A stretch of DNA of 64,000 nt, from contig CAWFWX010000012.1 of assembly GCA_963819635.1 (NCBI GenBank), positions 186,001 to 250,000 on the forward strand, given 5' to 3'. Position 1 is the first letter of the stretch, and every line of letters begins with the position of its first letter. The notes under the pieces are model-generated. The model was not told the DNA's origin. It saw nothing but the letters and a program-made list of their open reading frames with translations, and did not search any database. Both the position numbers and the translations under genes were made by a program. Source of the DNA: JACVRW01 sp963819635 (GTDB lineage: Bacteria > Actinomycetota > Thermoleophilia > Solirubrobacterales > Thermoleophilaceae). Positions 45,430 through 52,784 of this stretch are shown in pieces.

Positions 45430-46131
45430 ATGTACCGGACCGACCCAACGCAGGCACGAGTGGCCATCGCACACGGCGAGCCCCTCACCCGCTGCGCCCT
45501 GAGAGCTCTTCTCGATGCCGAGGAGGACATGGCTGTGGCGGGAATGGCGGGCGACAGCGAGGGTGCGCTCGCGGTCACCGAGCAGGAGCGCCCCGACGTC
45601 GTGCTGATCGACGTGGACCTTCCGGGTGCGGGCGGGATGGAGACGACGCGGCTGATCTTTTCCGACCCCGCTCTCGAGCGCGTTCGCGTGATCGTGCTGA
45701 GCCCCACGGAGGAGGACGACAAGCTGTTCGGCGCCCTCCGCGCCGGCGCGAGCGGCTTCCTTGTCGGCGCCACCGATCCCGCCGAGCTCATCGACGCGGT
45801 GCGGGGCGTCGCCCGTGGCGAGGCGCTCCTTTCGCGCGGGGTCACGCGGCGGCTGATCGCGGAGGTGGCCTCTCAACCGGATCGCTACCGGCCGAGCCCT
45901 GAGGAGCTCGAGGAGCTCACGGCCCGCGAACGTGAGGTGACGGCGCTCGTCGCGCGCGGTCTCAGCAATCAGGAGATCGCGGAGCAACTCGTGATCAGCG
46001 TCGCGACCGCCAAGACGCATGTCAGCCGCGCGCTCTGCAAGGTCGACGCACGCGACCGGGCACAGCTCGTCGCGCTCGCCTACGAAACCGGACTCGTAAA
46101 AGTCGACTCGGCGCTCGTCGCGCTGAGCTGA
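45430..46131 (+). CDS. LuxR-type regulator with degenerate receiver
   Basis: 233 residues. The receiver keeps Asp in VVLIDVDLPGAGGME, but the acidic pair after strand 1 is AHGEP and the conserved Lys region reads SGFLVGATDP (Lys replaced by Gly), so phosphorylation-dependent switching is doubtful. The LuxR HTH is intact: LTAREREVTALVARGLSNQEIAEQL and VATAKTHVSRALCKV. ATG 45430 follows a GGGGGAC ribosome site. It lies upstream of the small ORF/sulfatase pair on the same strand. Confidence 0.88.
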   Translation: MYRTDPTQARVAIAHGEPLTRCALRALLDAEEDMAVAGMAGDSEGALAVTEQERPDVVLIDVDLPGAGGMETTRLIFSDPALERVRVIVLSPTEEDDKLFGALRAGASGFLVGATDPAELIDAVRGVARGEALLSRGVTRRLIAEVASQPDRYRPSPEELEELTAREREVTALVARGLSNQEIAEQLVISVATAKTHVSRALCKVDARDRAQLVALAYETGLVKVDSALVALS

Positions 46132-46143
46132 GGGGGTTGTGAG

Positions 46144-46329
46144 ATGCCAACGATTCAAGAGCTCCTCGAACTCGATTGCGTCGTGGTCCTCGAGTCGACG
46201 ATCCCGCCGGACATGACGATCGCGCAGTGGCGCCGCAGTCAAGCCCGGACCAGAGCCGAGACGCGCCGAGGCCCTCGCGTCGGGCCGTTCGCGTACCGCG
46301 AGGTCCGCCTCGCCCGAAGGGGCTGGTGA
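46144..46329 (+). CDS. Small basic protein coupled to the sulfatase gene
   Basis: 61 residues (start PTIQELLELDCVVVLESTIPPDMTIAQWRRSQ, then an Arg-rich tail). ATG 46144 follows GAGGGGG, and the stop overlaps the sulfatase GTG as GTGA, which argues that it is translated. No family recognised; no signal peptide or helix. Confidence 0.55.
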   Translation: MPTIQELLELDCVVVLESTIPPDMTIAQWRRSQARTRAETRRGPRVGPFAYREVRLARRGW

Positions 46330-47876
46330 TCTGGCGCGGCACGGCCGCCGCGGCGGTGGCCGTGATCACGCTTGGCGTGTCCGCCGAGAGTGCCGTCGCG
46401 CCGTCGGCGCCCGAGGCCCGTGGTGACCGGCCGAACTTCGTCGTCCTGATGACGGACGACCAGACCGTCGCCGATCTCCAGGTCATGCCCCGCACCCGAC
46501 GCCTGCTGGGCGGCCGCGGAATCAGGTTCGCGAACTCCTACGTCTCCTACCCCGTCTGCTGCCCCTCGCGCGCGACCTATCTGAGCGGCCAGTACGCGCA
46601 CAACCATCATGTGATGGGCCTGTATCCGCCGACCGGCGGCTACGCGCGCTTCGACCGCGACAACGACCTGCCCGTCTGGCTCGAGGACGCCGGCTACGCC
46701 ACCGCTCACATCGGCAAGTACCTGAACGGCTACGGCTCGGAGCTGCCTGCCGACGTGCCGCCCGGCTGGACCGAGTGGTACGGCGCCGTCGACATGTCGA
46801 CCTACAAGATGTGGGGCTACACGCTCAACGAGAACGGCTCACTCCACACCTACGGCTCCCCGTTCGAGGAGGACCCGCGCCTCTACCAGACCGACGTGTT
46901 CAGGCGGCGGGCGGTCAGCTTCATCAAGCGACGGGCGCCGGATCGCAGTCCCTTCTTCCTGTCCGTCGCGTTCGTCGCCCCCCACCACGAGGTGCCGGCG
47001 ATCCGGGCCCGTACCGGCCACCTCGTGCGGCCGGCGCCGAGGGACGCCGGCACGCTGGCCTACGACCCCGTGCCCGCCTCGCCGGCCTTCGCGGAGGCGA
47101 GCCTCGCGGACAAGCCGGCGTTCCTCCGGCGCCACGAACGCCTCGATGCCCGGTCGATCGCCGCGATCGCAGCTCGGCGCAGGGATCGCCAGGAGTCGCT
47201 GCTCGCGGTCGACGACGCGGTGGGCGCGATAGTCGCCGCGCTGCGGCGATCCGGTGAGCTCGACCACACCTACATCCTGTTCACGTCCGACAACGGCTAC
47301 ATGCAGGGTGAGCACGACGTCCCGAGCGGAAAGATGCTCCCGTACGAGCCCTCGACGCAGGTGCCCCTCCTGCTGCGCGGCCCGGGCATTCCGGAGCACG
47401 CCGTGTCCCACGAGCTCGTCGCCAACGTGGACCTCGCGCCGACGATCCTGAAGGCCTCGCACGCGCAGGCAGGCAAGCTGTTGGACGGGCGCTCGCTCCT
47501 CCCGTTCGCGCGCGATCCGCGGAAGCGCTCGGCTCGCCCGATCCTGCACGAGACCGGGGGGAGCCGCTACGTGTTCGCGCGCGACGAAGACCTGGGCGGC
47601 GACTCCGACATCCGACGCGTCATGAGCTATCGCGCCGTGCGCACCAGGCGCTGGCTGTGGGTCGAATACCGCGACGGAGCGCGGGAGCTCTACGACAGGC
47701 GAACCGATCCGCAGGAGCTGCACTCCCTGCACGCCGACGCGGCTTACCGGCCGGTGCGGGTGGCGCTGCACCGAGTGCTGCGCGGGCTGGCACGCTGTCG
47801 CGGCGTGAGCTGCCGGCGCGCGGTGCCACGGATCGAACCCCGCTCGTCAGCGTCAGCCGTGCTGGCGGCCGAATAG
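46326..47876 (+). CDS. Arylsulfatase-type sulfatase, exported
   Basis: 516 residues: N-terminal signal (GTAAAAVAVITLGVSAESAVA), metal ligands LMTDDQ near 42-46, the formylglycine motif CCPSR with Cys78 as the residue to be modified (CxPxR) followed by ATYLSGQ, then HIGKYLNGYG, VAFVAPHHE and TSDNGYMQGEHDVPSGK near the C-terminal metal/sulfate site. It hydrolyses sulfate esters outside the membrane; the substrate is unknown. An FGE-type maturase is not in the window. GTG 46326 is coupled to the upstream small ORF. Confidence 0.9.
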   Translation: MIWRGTAAAAVAVITLGVSAESAVAPSAPEARGDRPNFVVLMTDDQTVADLQVMPRTRRLLGGRGIRFANSYVSYPVCCPSRATYLSGQYAHNHHVMGLYPPTGGYARFDRDNDLPVWLEDAGYATAHIGKYLNGYGSELPADVPPGWTEWYGAVDMSTYKMWGYTLNENGSLHTYGSPFEEDPRLYQTDVFRRRAVSFIKRRAPDRSPFFLSVAFVAPHHEVPAIRARTGHLVRPAPRDAGTLAYDPVPASPAFAEASLADKPAFLRRHERLDARSIAAIAARRRDRQESLLAVDDAVGAIVAALRRSGELDHTYILFTSDNGYMQGEHDVPSGKMLPYEPSTQVPLLLRGPGIPEHAVSHELVANVDLAPTILKASHAQAGKLLDGRSLLPFARDPRKRSARPILHETGGSRYVFARDEDLGGDSDIRRVMSYRAVRTRRWLWVEYRDGARELYDRRTDPQELHSLHADAAYRPVRVALHRVLRGLARCRGVSCRRAVPRIEPRSSASAVLAAE

Positions 47877-48083
47877 AGCGCCGCGCCGCACCGCGATCTC
47901 CGTGACCGCGGCGCCGGTGAGGGCCAGGCGATACGCGGCGATCTCGTCTTCGAGGTCGGCCATGTACGTCCTGTTGGCACTGAGCCCGGCGCGCTCGGCC
48001 GCAAGACGCTCGCCGGCGAGCTCGATCAGGTGGGCGCGGATCTCGGTGCAGGACATCAGGTGCTCCTCGTGGCTCGTCGACAT
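47853..48083 (-). CDS. Small conserved-looking hypothetical protein
   Basis: 76 residues, helical: STSHEEHLMSCTEIRAHLIE, then LAAERAGLSANRTYMADLEDEIAAYRLAL and a short basic end. ATG 48083 follows GAAGGATC; a second ATG at 48056 is possible. No known family. It overlaps the sulfatase end by 24 bases, tail to tail. Confidence 0.6.
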   Translation of the reverse strand: MSTSHEEHLMSCTEIRAHLIELAGERLAAERAGLSANRTYMADLEDEIAAYRLALTGAAVTEIAVRRGALFGRQHG

Positions 48084-48177
48084 GAGGCTTGATCCTTCAT
48101 CACCCCTGCGCCGCTGTCGTCGGGCCCCGGGACGATTTCTCACGTACGCCCGCTGGGGTATGCCATCGACAGAAAAG

Positions 48178-48207
48178 CGGAGGCCCCGGGCGAGCCCGGG
48201 GCCTCCG
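48178..48207 (-). terminator. Rho-independent terminator
   Basis: Perfect 13-bp arms, CGGAGGCCCCGGG and CCCGGGGCCTCCG, around the loop CGAG. On the minus strand the hairpin is followed by CTTTTCTG, so it ends the transcript of the regulator gene that stops at 48264. Confidence 0.8.
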
Positions 48208-48263
48208 CGGGCCCGCCACGGGGGAGGGGAGGCGGGCGCTGACCGGTGTCCGTACCGGTCACG

Positions 48264-48935
48264 TCATCCGCTGCGAAGGCGGTAGCCGACGCCGCGAACG
48301 GTCTCGAAGCTGCGGGTGTCGAATGGCCGGTCGAGCTTCTCGCGCAGATAGCGGACGTATACGTCGATGACGTTCGAGCGGTGCTCGTACTCGCTGTCCC
48401 ACGCGCCTTCGAGCAGCTGGTAGCGCGTGAGCACCAGATCCGGATTCCGCATGAAGACCTCGAGCAGCTGGAACTCCTTGGCCGAAAGCGGGATCTCACG
48501 CTCGTCACGGCTCACACGCCGGGAACCCGGATGGAGCTCGATGCCGGCAACCCGCAGTACGGTGCCGCGCTCGACGGGGCCGCGCCGTGCCAGCGCGCGC
48601 AGCCGGGCCGCCAGCTCGCCGAAGTCGAATGGCTTGACGAGGTAGTCGTCCGCGCCGGCGTCGAGGCCAGCGATGCGGTCCTCGATGTCGTCGAGCGCGG
48701 TCAGCATCAGGATCGGGGTTCTGACGTCGTGGTCACGCAGCCGGCGACACACCTCGAAGCCGTCGATTCCAGGCAGGCGCGCGTCCAGGGTGAGGACGTC
48801 GTAGGGGCTCGAGGCGGCCATCCACAGGGCGTCCTCGCCCCTGACGGCCACATCCGCGAGCAGGCCCTGGTCGCGGAGGCCGCTCCGGATGAGGCTCGCG
48901 AGCTCTACCTGGTCCTCGACCACCAACACGCGCAT
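48264..48935 (-). CDS. OmpR-family response regulator (orphan)
   Basis: 223 residues. Receiver: VLVVEDQVELA, phospho-Asp in VLTLDARLPGIDGFE, Thr in LMLTALDD, Lys in YLVKPFDFGEL. Winged helix: EIPLSAKEFQLLEVFMRNPDLVLTRYQLLEGAW... RSNVIDVYVRYLREKLDRP... FETVRGVGYRL. No kinase gene adjoins it. A strong terminator follows 57 bp downstream. Confidence 0.92.
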   Translation of the reverse strand: MRVLVVEDQVELASLIRSGLRDQGLLADVAVRGEDALWMAASSPYDVLTLDARLPGIDGFEVCRRLRDHDVRTPILMLTALDDIEDRIAGLDAGADDYLVKPFDFGELAARLRALARRGPVERGTVLRVAGIELHPGSRRVSRDEREIPLSAKEFQLLEVFMRNPDLVLTRYQLLEGAWDSEYEHRSNVIDVYVRYLREKLDRPFDTRSFETVRGVGYRLRSG

Positions 48936-48994
48936 GGCATGAATGCTGGCCTCTGGCCGAGCTGTTGTCGTCGGGCTCGCGACGGCTGTTTGCG

Positions 48995-49330
48995 CTACGA
49001 CGGCACCGGTATGTGCGGGCTCCTTGTACTCCCGGAGTCGCGTGCCGGCCGCTGCGCAGCTTGCTCACGGTCCGGTGCCTCGCGGGACGGCGTGGCCGCG
49101 TCTGCCCAGCTCGGATGCCGCGACCGCGACCGCGGCCGCTCGCTCACCGCGCGGATGCGCGCGAAGCCGAGCGCGAAACCAGTGCCCGTGAAGATCGCGA
49201 AGGCCGCGGACGCCGCCTCCCAGCCGCCCTGCACGATGATCGTCGCCGCGATCCCGATGAGGATCAGCGCTCCAAGGATCAGCTCCCGTCCGTAGGCATG
49301 CACGGCTGTCGTCTGCTGTCGTCTAGTCAT
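48995..49330 (-). CDS. Small two-helix membrane protein
   Basis: 111 residues: two hydrophobic helices (ELILGALILIGIAATIIVQGG and AASAAFAIFTGTGFALGFA) then a long Arg/Ser/Pro tail that is probably cytoplasmic. No recognised family. The tail may be out of frame or disordered. It lies 59 bp before the orphan regulator on the same strand, so they may be co-transcribed. Confidence 0.5.
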   Translation of the reverse strand: MTRRQQTTAVHAYGRELILGALILIGIAATIIVQGGWEAASAAFAIFTGTGFALGFARIRAVSERPRSRSRHPSWADAATPSREAPDREQAAQRPARDSGSTRSPHIPVPS

Positions 49331-49378
49331 CTTGCGAGCAAGCGTCCACGCTCTTCATGAGCGCCGCATGAGTGCTCG

Positions 49379-49783
49379 CTAGGGCACCGCCGAGTCGGCC
49401 TCGAGCGGGGCGCGCTCGATGCTGCGGCGGTGGAAGAAGGCCCCGAAGGATCCCGCCAGCACGGCGACGACAGAGATGGCGTAGGCCTGGAGAAAGACGT
49501 CGAGCACGCGCGCGGGCGTGGAGATCGGGTTCTTGAGCTGTGAAGAGACGGTCAGGAGCTGCGTCGTGGTCCAGAAGGCCGCGTCCCCGAGGTTGGTGAT
49601 CTCCGTGCCGGGCGCGTGGCGCTCGAACATGAGGATGAGCATGATCGCCACCGCGTCCACGACCAGCGACACGCCGAACACGAAGACGAGGCGCGAGCGG
49701 AGGTGAAGATGGGCCGGCGTCCGCCCGCGGACGACGTCCCGGATCTCGCGTACGCCCTGATGGGGCGCGGCACTCATTCTCAT
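49379..49783 (-). CDS. Ion-channel-like two-helix protein with a non-canonical pore
   Basis: 134 residues: an outer helix (LVFVFGVSLVVDAVAIMLILMFE), a re-entrant segment FWTTTQLLTVSSQLKNP and an inner helix (VLDVFLQAYAISVVAVLAGSFGAFFHRRS). The arrangement matches the Ion_trans_2 pore module, but TVGYGD is replaced by TTTQLLTVSSQL, so ion selectivity is uncertain. ATG 49783 or 49777. Divergent from the DsbA gene across a perfect CCTCAC/GTGAGG palindrome. Confidence 0.7.
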   Translation of the reverse strand: MRMSAAPHQGVREIRDVVRGRTPAHLHLRSRLVFVFGVSLVVDAVAIMLILMFERHAPGTEITNLGDAAFWTTTQLLTVSSQLKNPISTPARVLDVFLQAYAISVVAVLAGSFGAFFHRRSIERAPLEADSAVP

Positions 49784-49801
49784 CGTCGGCTCATTGTCCA
49801 C

Positions 49802-49814
49802 CCTCACGGTGAGG
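49802..49814. promoter_or_regulatory. Short palindrome in a divergent promoter
   Basis: CCTCACGGTGAGG is perfectly symmetric (6-1-6) and lies between the starts at 49777/49783 and 49820. Its last bases also serve as the GAGG ribosome site of the DsbA gene, so it may simply be that plus chance. Confidence 0.3.
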
Positions 49815-49819
49815 ATCGG

Positions 49820-50521
49820 ATGAGAGGGCGACTCACCTACGGACGCGGACCCCGCCTCGTGGCGGCGTTCTTCCTGGCGGTCCTGATCGTGGCGACCGTC
49901 CTGGCCATCGTTCGTCCCGGCGCCGGCACGAGCGCCGGCTCTCAGGGGAATGCCCAAACGGTGGGCTCGGAGTTCGCGGGCATCCCAGAGCAGCGCACGC
50001 TGCTCGGCGATCCGAAGGCGCCCGCGACGCTCGTGGAGTTCGCCGACCTCCAGTGCCCCTTCTGTGCGCAGTATGCGCTCGGTGCGCTCCCCGGGCTGCT
50101 CAGCCAATGGGTGCGCCCGGGACGGCTCCGCCTCGACCTGCGGCTGGTCTCGATCATCGGGCCGGACTCGCGCCGGGCCGCTCGCCTGGCAGGCGCCGCG
50201 GCTCTTCAGAACCGGCTCTGGCCGTTCGCCGAGCTGTTCTACCTGAACCAGGGCACGGAGAACTCGGGCTACGTGACGTCCTCGTTCCTGAAGGCGGTCG
50301 CCGCGGCCACGCCGGGCCTCGACGCCGGGAGGGCTCTCGCAGCGACCAACTCCGCCTCGGTTACCGCGCAGCTGACGCGGGCGGAGAACAGCGCGCGGAC
50401 GCTCGAGGTGACGTCGACACCCACGTTCTTCCTGGTGCGTCCCGGGCGGCCGCCGGTGCAGCTTCACCCCAGCGCCCTGACCGCGCAGGCCGTCACATCG
50501 GCGATCGAGGGAGCACTGTGA
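49820..50521 (+). CDS. DsbA-family thioredoxin-fold oxidoreductase
   Basis: 233 residues: N-terminal anchor/signal helix (LVAAFFLAVLIVATVLAIV), a linker, then a DsbA-like domain with active-site CPFC at 79-82 (FADLQCPFCAQYALG) and cis-Pro region TSTPTFFL. It would introduce or shuffle disulfides in exported proteins. Its stop overlaps the MMPL start by GTGA, so the pair is coupled. Confidence 0.9.
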   Translation: MRGRLTYGRGPRLVAAFFLAVLIVATVLAIVRPGAGTSAGSQGNAQTVGSEFAGIPEQRTLLGDPKAPATLVEFADLQCPFCAQYALGALPGLLSQWVRPGRLRLDLRLVSIIGPDSRRAARLAGAAALQNRLWPFAELFYLNQGTENSGYVTSSFLKAVAAATPGLDAGRALAATNSASVTAQLTRAENSARTLEVTSTPTFFLVRPGRPPVQLHPSALTAQAVTSAIEGAL

Positions 50522-52710
50522 GCCCTCGTCCGGGCCTTGTCGCGCGGGTCGCGAGCTGGTGCGTGCGGCACCGGCGCCGCGTGCTGATCGGGTGGCTCGT
50601 GATCCTCGTTGCGGCGTTGGCCGCGTCAGCGGGGATCGGCACCCGTGCCGCCAATCAGTTCTCGCTCGGCGGAACCGAGACCCAGCGCGTTCAGGATCTC
50701 CTCACGCGAGCGTTCCCCGCACAGTCGGGCGACGTCGACCAGGTCGTGTTCCGCGCGCGCCAGGGCCGGGTCACGGATCCGAGCGTGCGAGCGCGCATCG
50801 CGCCCGTACTCGCGCGCATCGCGCGCCTTCCGCACGTAACCGGCGTGGCCGGTCCCTACGCCGCCGGCACCGCGCAGATCTCGAGCGACGGCCGGATCGC
50901 CTTCGCGACGGTGACCTTCGACAAGGAGGCGCCCGCGCTCTCGAAGTCGACGGTGGACCGCCTGATCTCGACCGCGGAGAGCGCCCGCTCGCCCGCCCTC
51001 GAGGTGGAGCTGGGCGGCGCGGCCATCGAGCAGACGCAGACCACTTCGGCCGGAGGCGCGAGCGCCCTGGGGCTCGCCGCGGCCGTCGTGGTGCTGCTCA
51101 TCGCCTTCGGCTCGTTCCTGGCGAGTGGGCTGCCCATCGTCACGGCGCTGCTCGGCCTGGGCACCGCCTTCGGCGTGATCGCGCTCGCCTCGCAGGCGAT
51201 CGACATGCCGGAGTTCTCGCCCGAGCTCGCGGCCATGATCGGGCTCGGGGTGGGCATCGACTACTCGCTGTTCATCGTCACGCGCTTCCGTCAGAGCTAC
51301 GACGGCGAGAGCGGATCCGCCACGCTCACCGCCATGAGCACAGCCGGGCGGGCCGTGCTGTTCGCGGGCTCCACCGTGATCATCGCGCTGCTGGGGATGT
51401 TCGCGCTCGGGGTCAGCTTCCTCAACGGGCTCGCCGTCGCCTCGGCGATCGCCGTGCTGTTCACGATGCTCGCCGCCCTCACGGCGCTGCCCGCGCTCCT
51501 GTCGCGTATCGGCACTCGGATCAGCCGCGGCCGCGTCGCGCGATCGCAGCGCGGGTTGTCCGGGGAGGACGGCCACGGCTTCTGGGCACGCTGGGCCCGC
51601 TTCATCCGCCGTCATCCGTGGCCCGCGGCGCTCGCTGGCCTGGCGATCATGCTCGTGATCGCGGTCCCCGCGCTGTCGCTGCGGATGGCCCTGAGCGACG
51701 CCGGTAACGATCCGTCCGGCACGACTACGCGCAAGGCCTACGACCTGCTGGCGGAGGGCTTCGGCCCGGGGTTCAACGGACCGCTCGAGGTCGCCGCGCA
51801 GCTGCCCCGGGCAAACGATCGGGCGGCGCTCGATCGCATCGACGCTGCGCTCGCCCGTACGCCGGGCATCGTCTCGGTGGCGCCGGTCGTGACGAGCCCA
51901 AGCGGGCGCATCGCGGTGTACCAGGCCTTCCCGCGCACCGCTCCGCAGGCCGCCGCGACGAGCGACCTCGTGACCAGCCTTCGCGAAACCGTCCTTCCAC
52001 CGGTCGCGCGAAGCACAGGCGCGACCGTGCTCGTGGGCGGACCCACGGCCGGCAGCATCGACTTCACGAGCGTCCTGTCGAACAAGCTGCCCGTGTTCAT
52101 CGCGGTGGTGGTTGGCGTCGCGGCTGTGCTGCTCCTGCTCGTCTTCCGCTCGCTGGTGATCCCAGTTCAGGCCGCCGTCATGAACCTGCTCACGATCGCG
52201 GCGGCGCTCGGCGTCACGGTCGCGGTCTTCCAGTACGGCTGGCTCGCCGGCCTGGTCGGTGTCGACAAGGGGCCGATCGACTCGTGGGTGCCCGTGATTC
52301 TGTTCGCGATCGTCTTCGGGCTGTCGATGGACTACGAGGTCTTCCTCGTCTCGCGCATCCACGAGGAGTGGATCAGGCGGCGCGATCCCTCGCGCGCCGT
52401 CGTCGAAGGCGTGGCGACCACGGGCCGCGTGATCACCGCCGCGGCGACGATCATGATCTGTGTCTTCCTCGCGTTCGTGCTGCTGCCGGAGCGCCCGGTG
52501 AAGATCTTCGGGCTGAGCCTCGCGACCGCGGTCTTCCTCGACGCCTTCGTGGTCCGCAGCCTGCTCCTGCCCGCGGTGCTCGACCTGGTGGGCCGGTGGA
52601 CGTGGGTGCTTCCCGGCCCCCTCGAACGCAGGCTGCCGCGCGTATCGATGGAGCCTGAGGCCGAGGCGGTGCCGTCGCCCGGGCCCTCGCGGGCGCAGAA
52701 GGCCGCGTAG
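50518..52710 (+). CDS. MMPL-family RND transporter
   Basis: 730-residue exporter with twelve helices in two halves, each a helix, a large outer loop (about 30-185 and 390-535) and five helices. Conserved pieces are GLGVGIDYSLFIVTRFRQ in the first half and VFGLSMDYEVFLVSRIHEEW in the second, carrying the proton-relay Asp-Tyr pairs. Exports lipids or hydrophobic compounds in actinobacteria; cargo unknown. GTG 50518. Confidence 0.92.
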   Translation: MSPRPGLVARVASWCVRHRRRVLIGWLVILVAALAASAGIGTRAANQFSLGGTETQRVQDLLTRAFPAQSGDVDQVVFRARQGRVTDPSVRARIAPVLARIARLPHVTGVAGPYAAGTAQISSDGRIAFATVTFDKEAPALSKSTVDRLISTAESARSPALEVELGGAAIEQTQTTSAGGASALGLAAAVVVLLIAFGSFLASGLPIVTALLGLGTAFGVIALASQAIDMPEFSPELAAMIGLGVGIDYSLFIVTRFRQSYDGESGSATLTAMSTAGRAVLFAGSTVIIALLGMFALGVSFLNGLAVASAIAVLFTMLAALTALPALLSRIGTRISRGRVARSQRGLSGEDGHGFWARWARFIRRHPWPAALAGLAIMLVIAVPALSLRMALSDAGNDPSGTTTRKAYDLLAEGFGPGFNGPLEVAAQLPRANDRAALDRIDAALARTPGIVSVAPVVTSPSGRIAVYQAFPRTAPQAAATSDLVTSLRETVLPPVARSTGATVLVGGPTAGSIDFTSVLSNKLPVFIAVVVGVAAVLLLLVFRSLVIPVQAAVMNLLTIAAALGVTVAVFQYGWLAGLVGVDKGPIDSWVPVILFAIVFGLSMDYEVFLVSRIHEEWIRRRDPSRAVVEGVATTGRVITAAATIMICVFLAFVLLPERPVKIFGLSLATAVFLDAFVVRSLLLPAVLDLVGRWTWVLPGPLERRLPRVSMEPEAEAVPSPGPSRAQKAA

Positions 52711-52784
52711 GAAGTCATCGGATCTTCGGCTCGGCGGGTGTCCCAGCGCTAAAGGCCTCGCGCCCAGCGCCGAGAACAAGAGGG

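Noticed and set aside
50626..52779. Minus-strand 717-codon frame opposite the MMPL gene
   Set aside because: Same reasoning: a shadow of a transporter with conserved motifs on the + strand.
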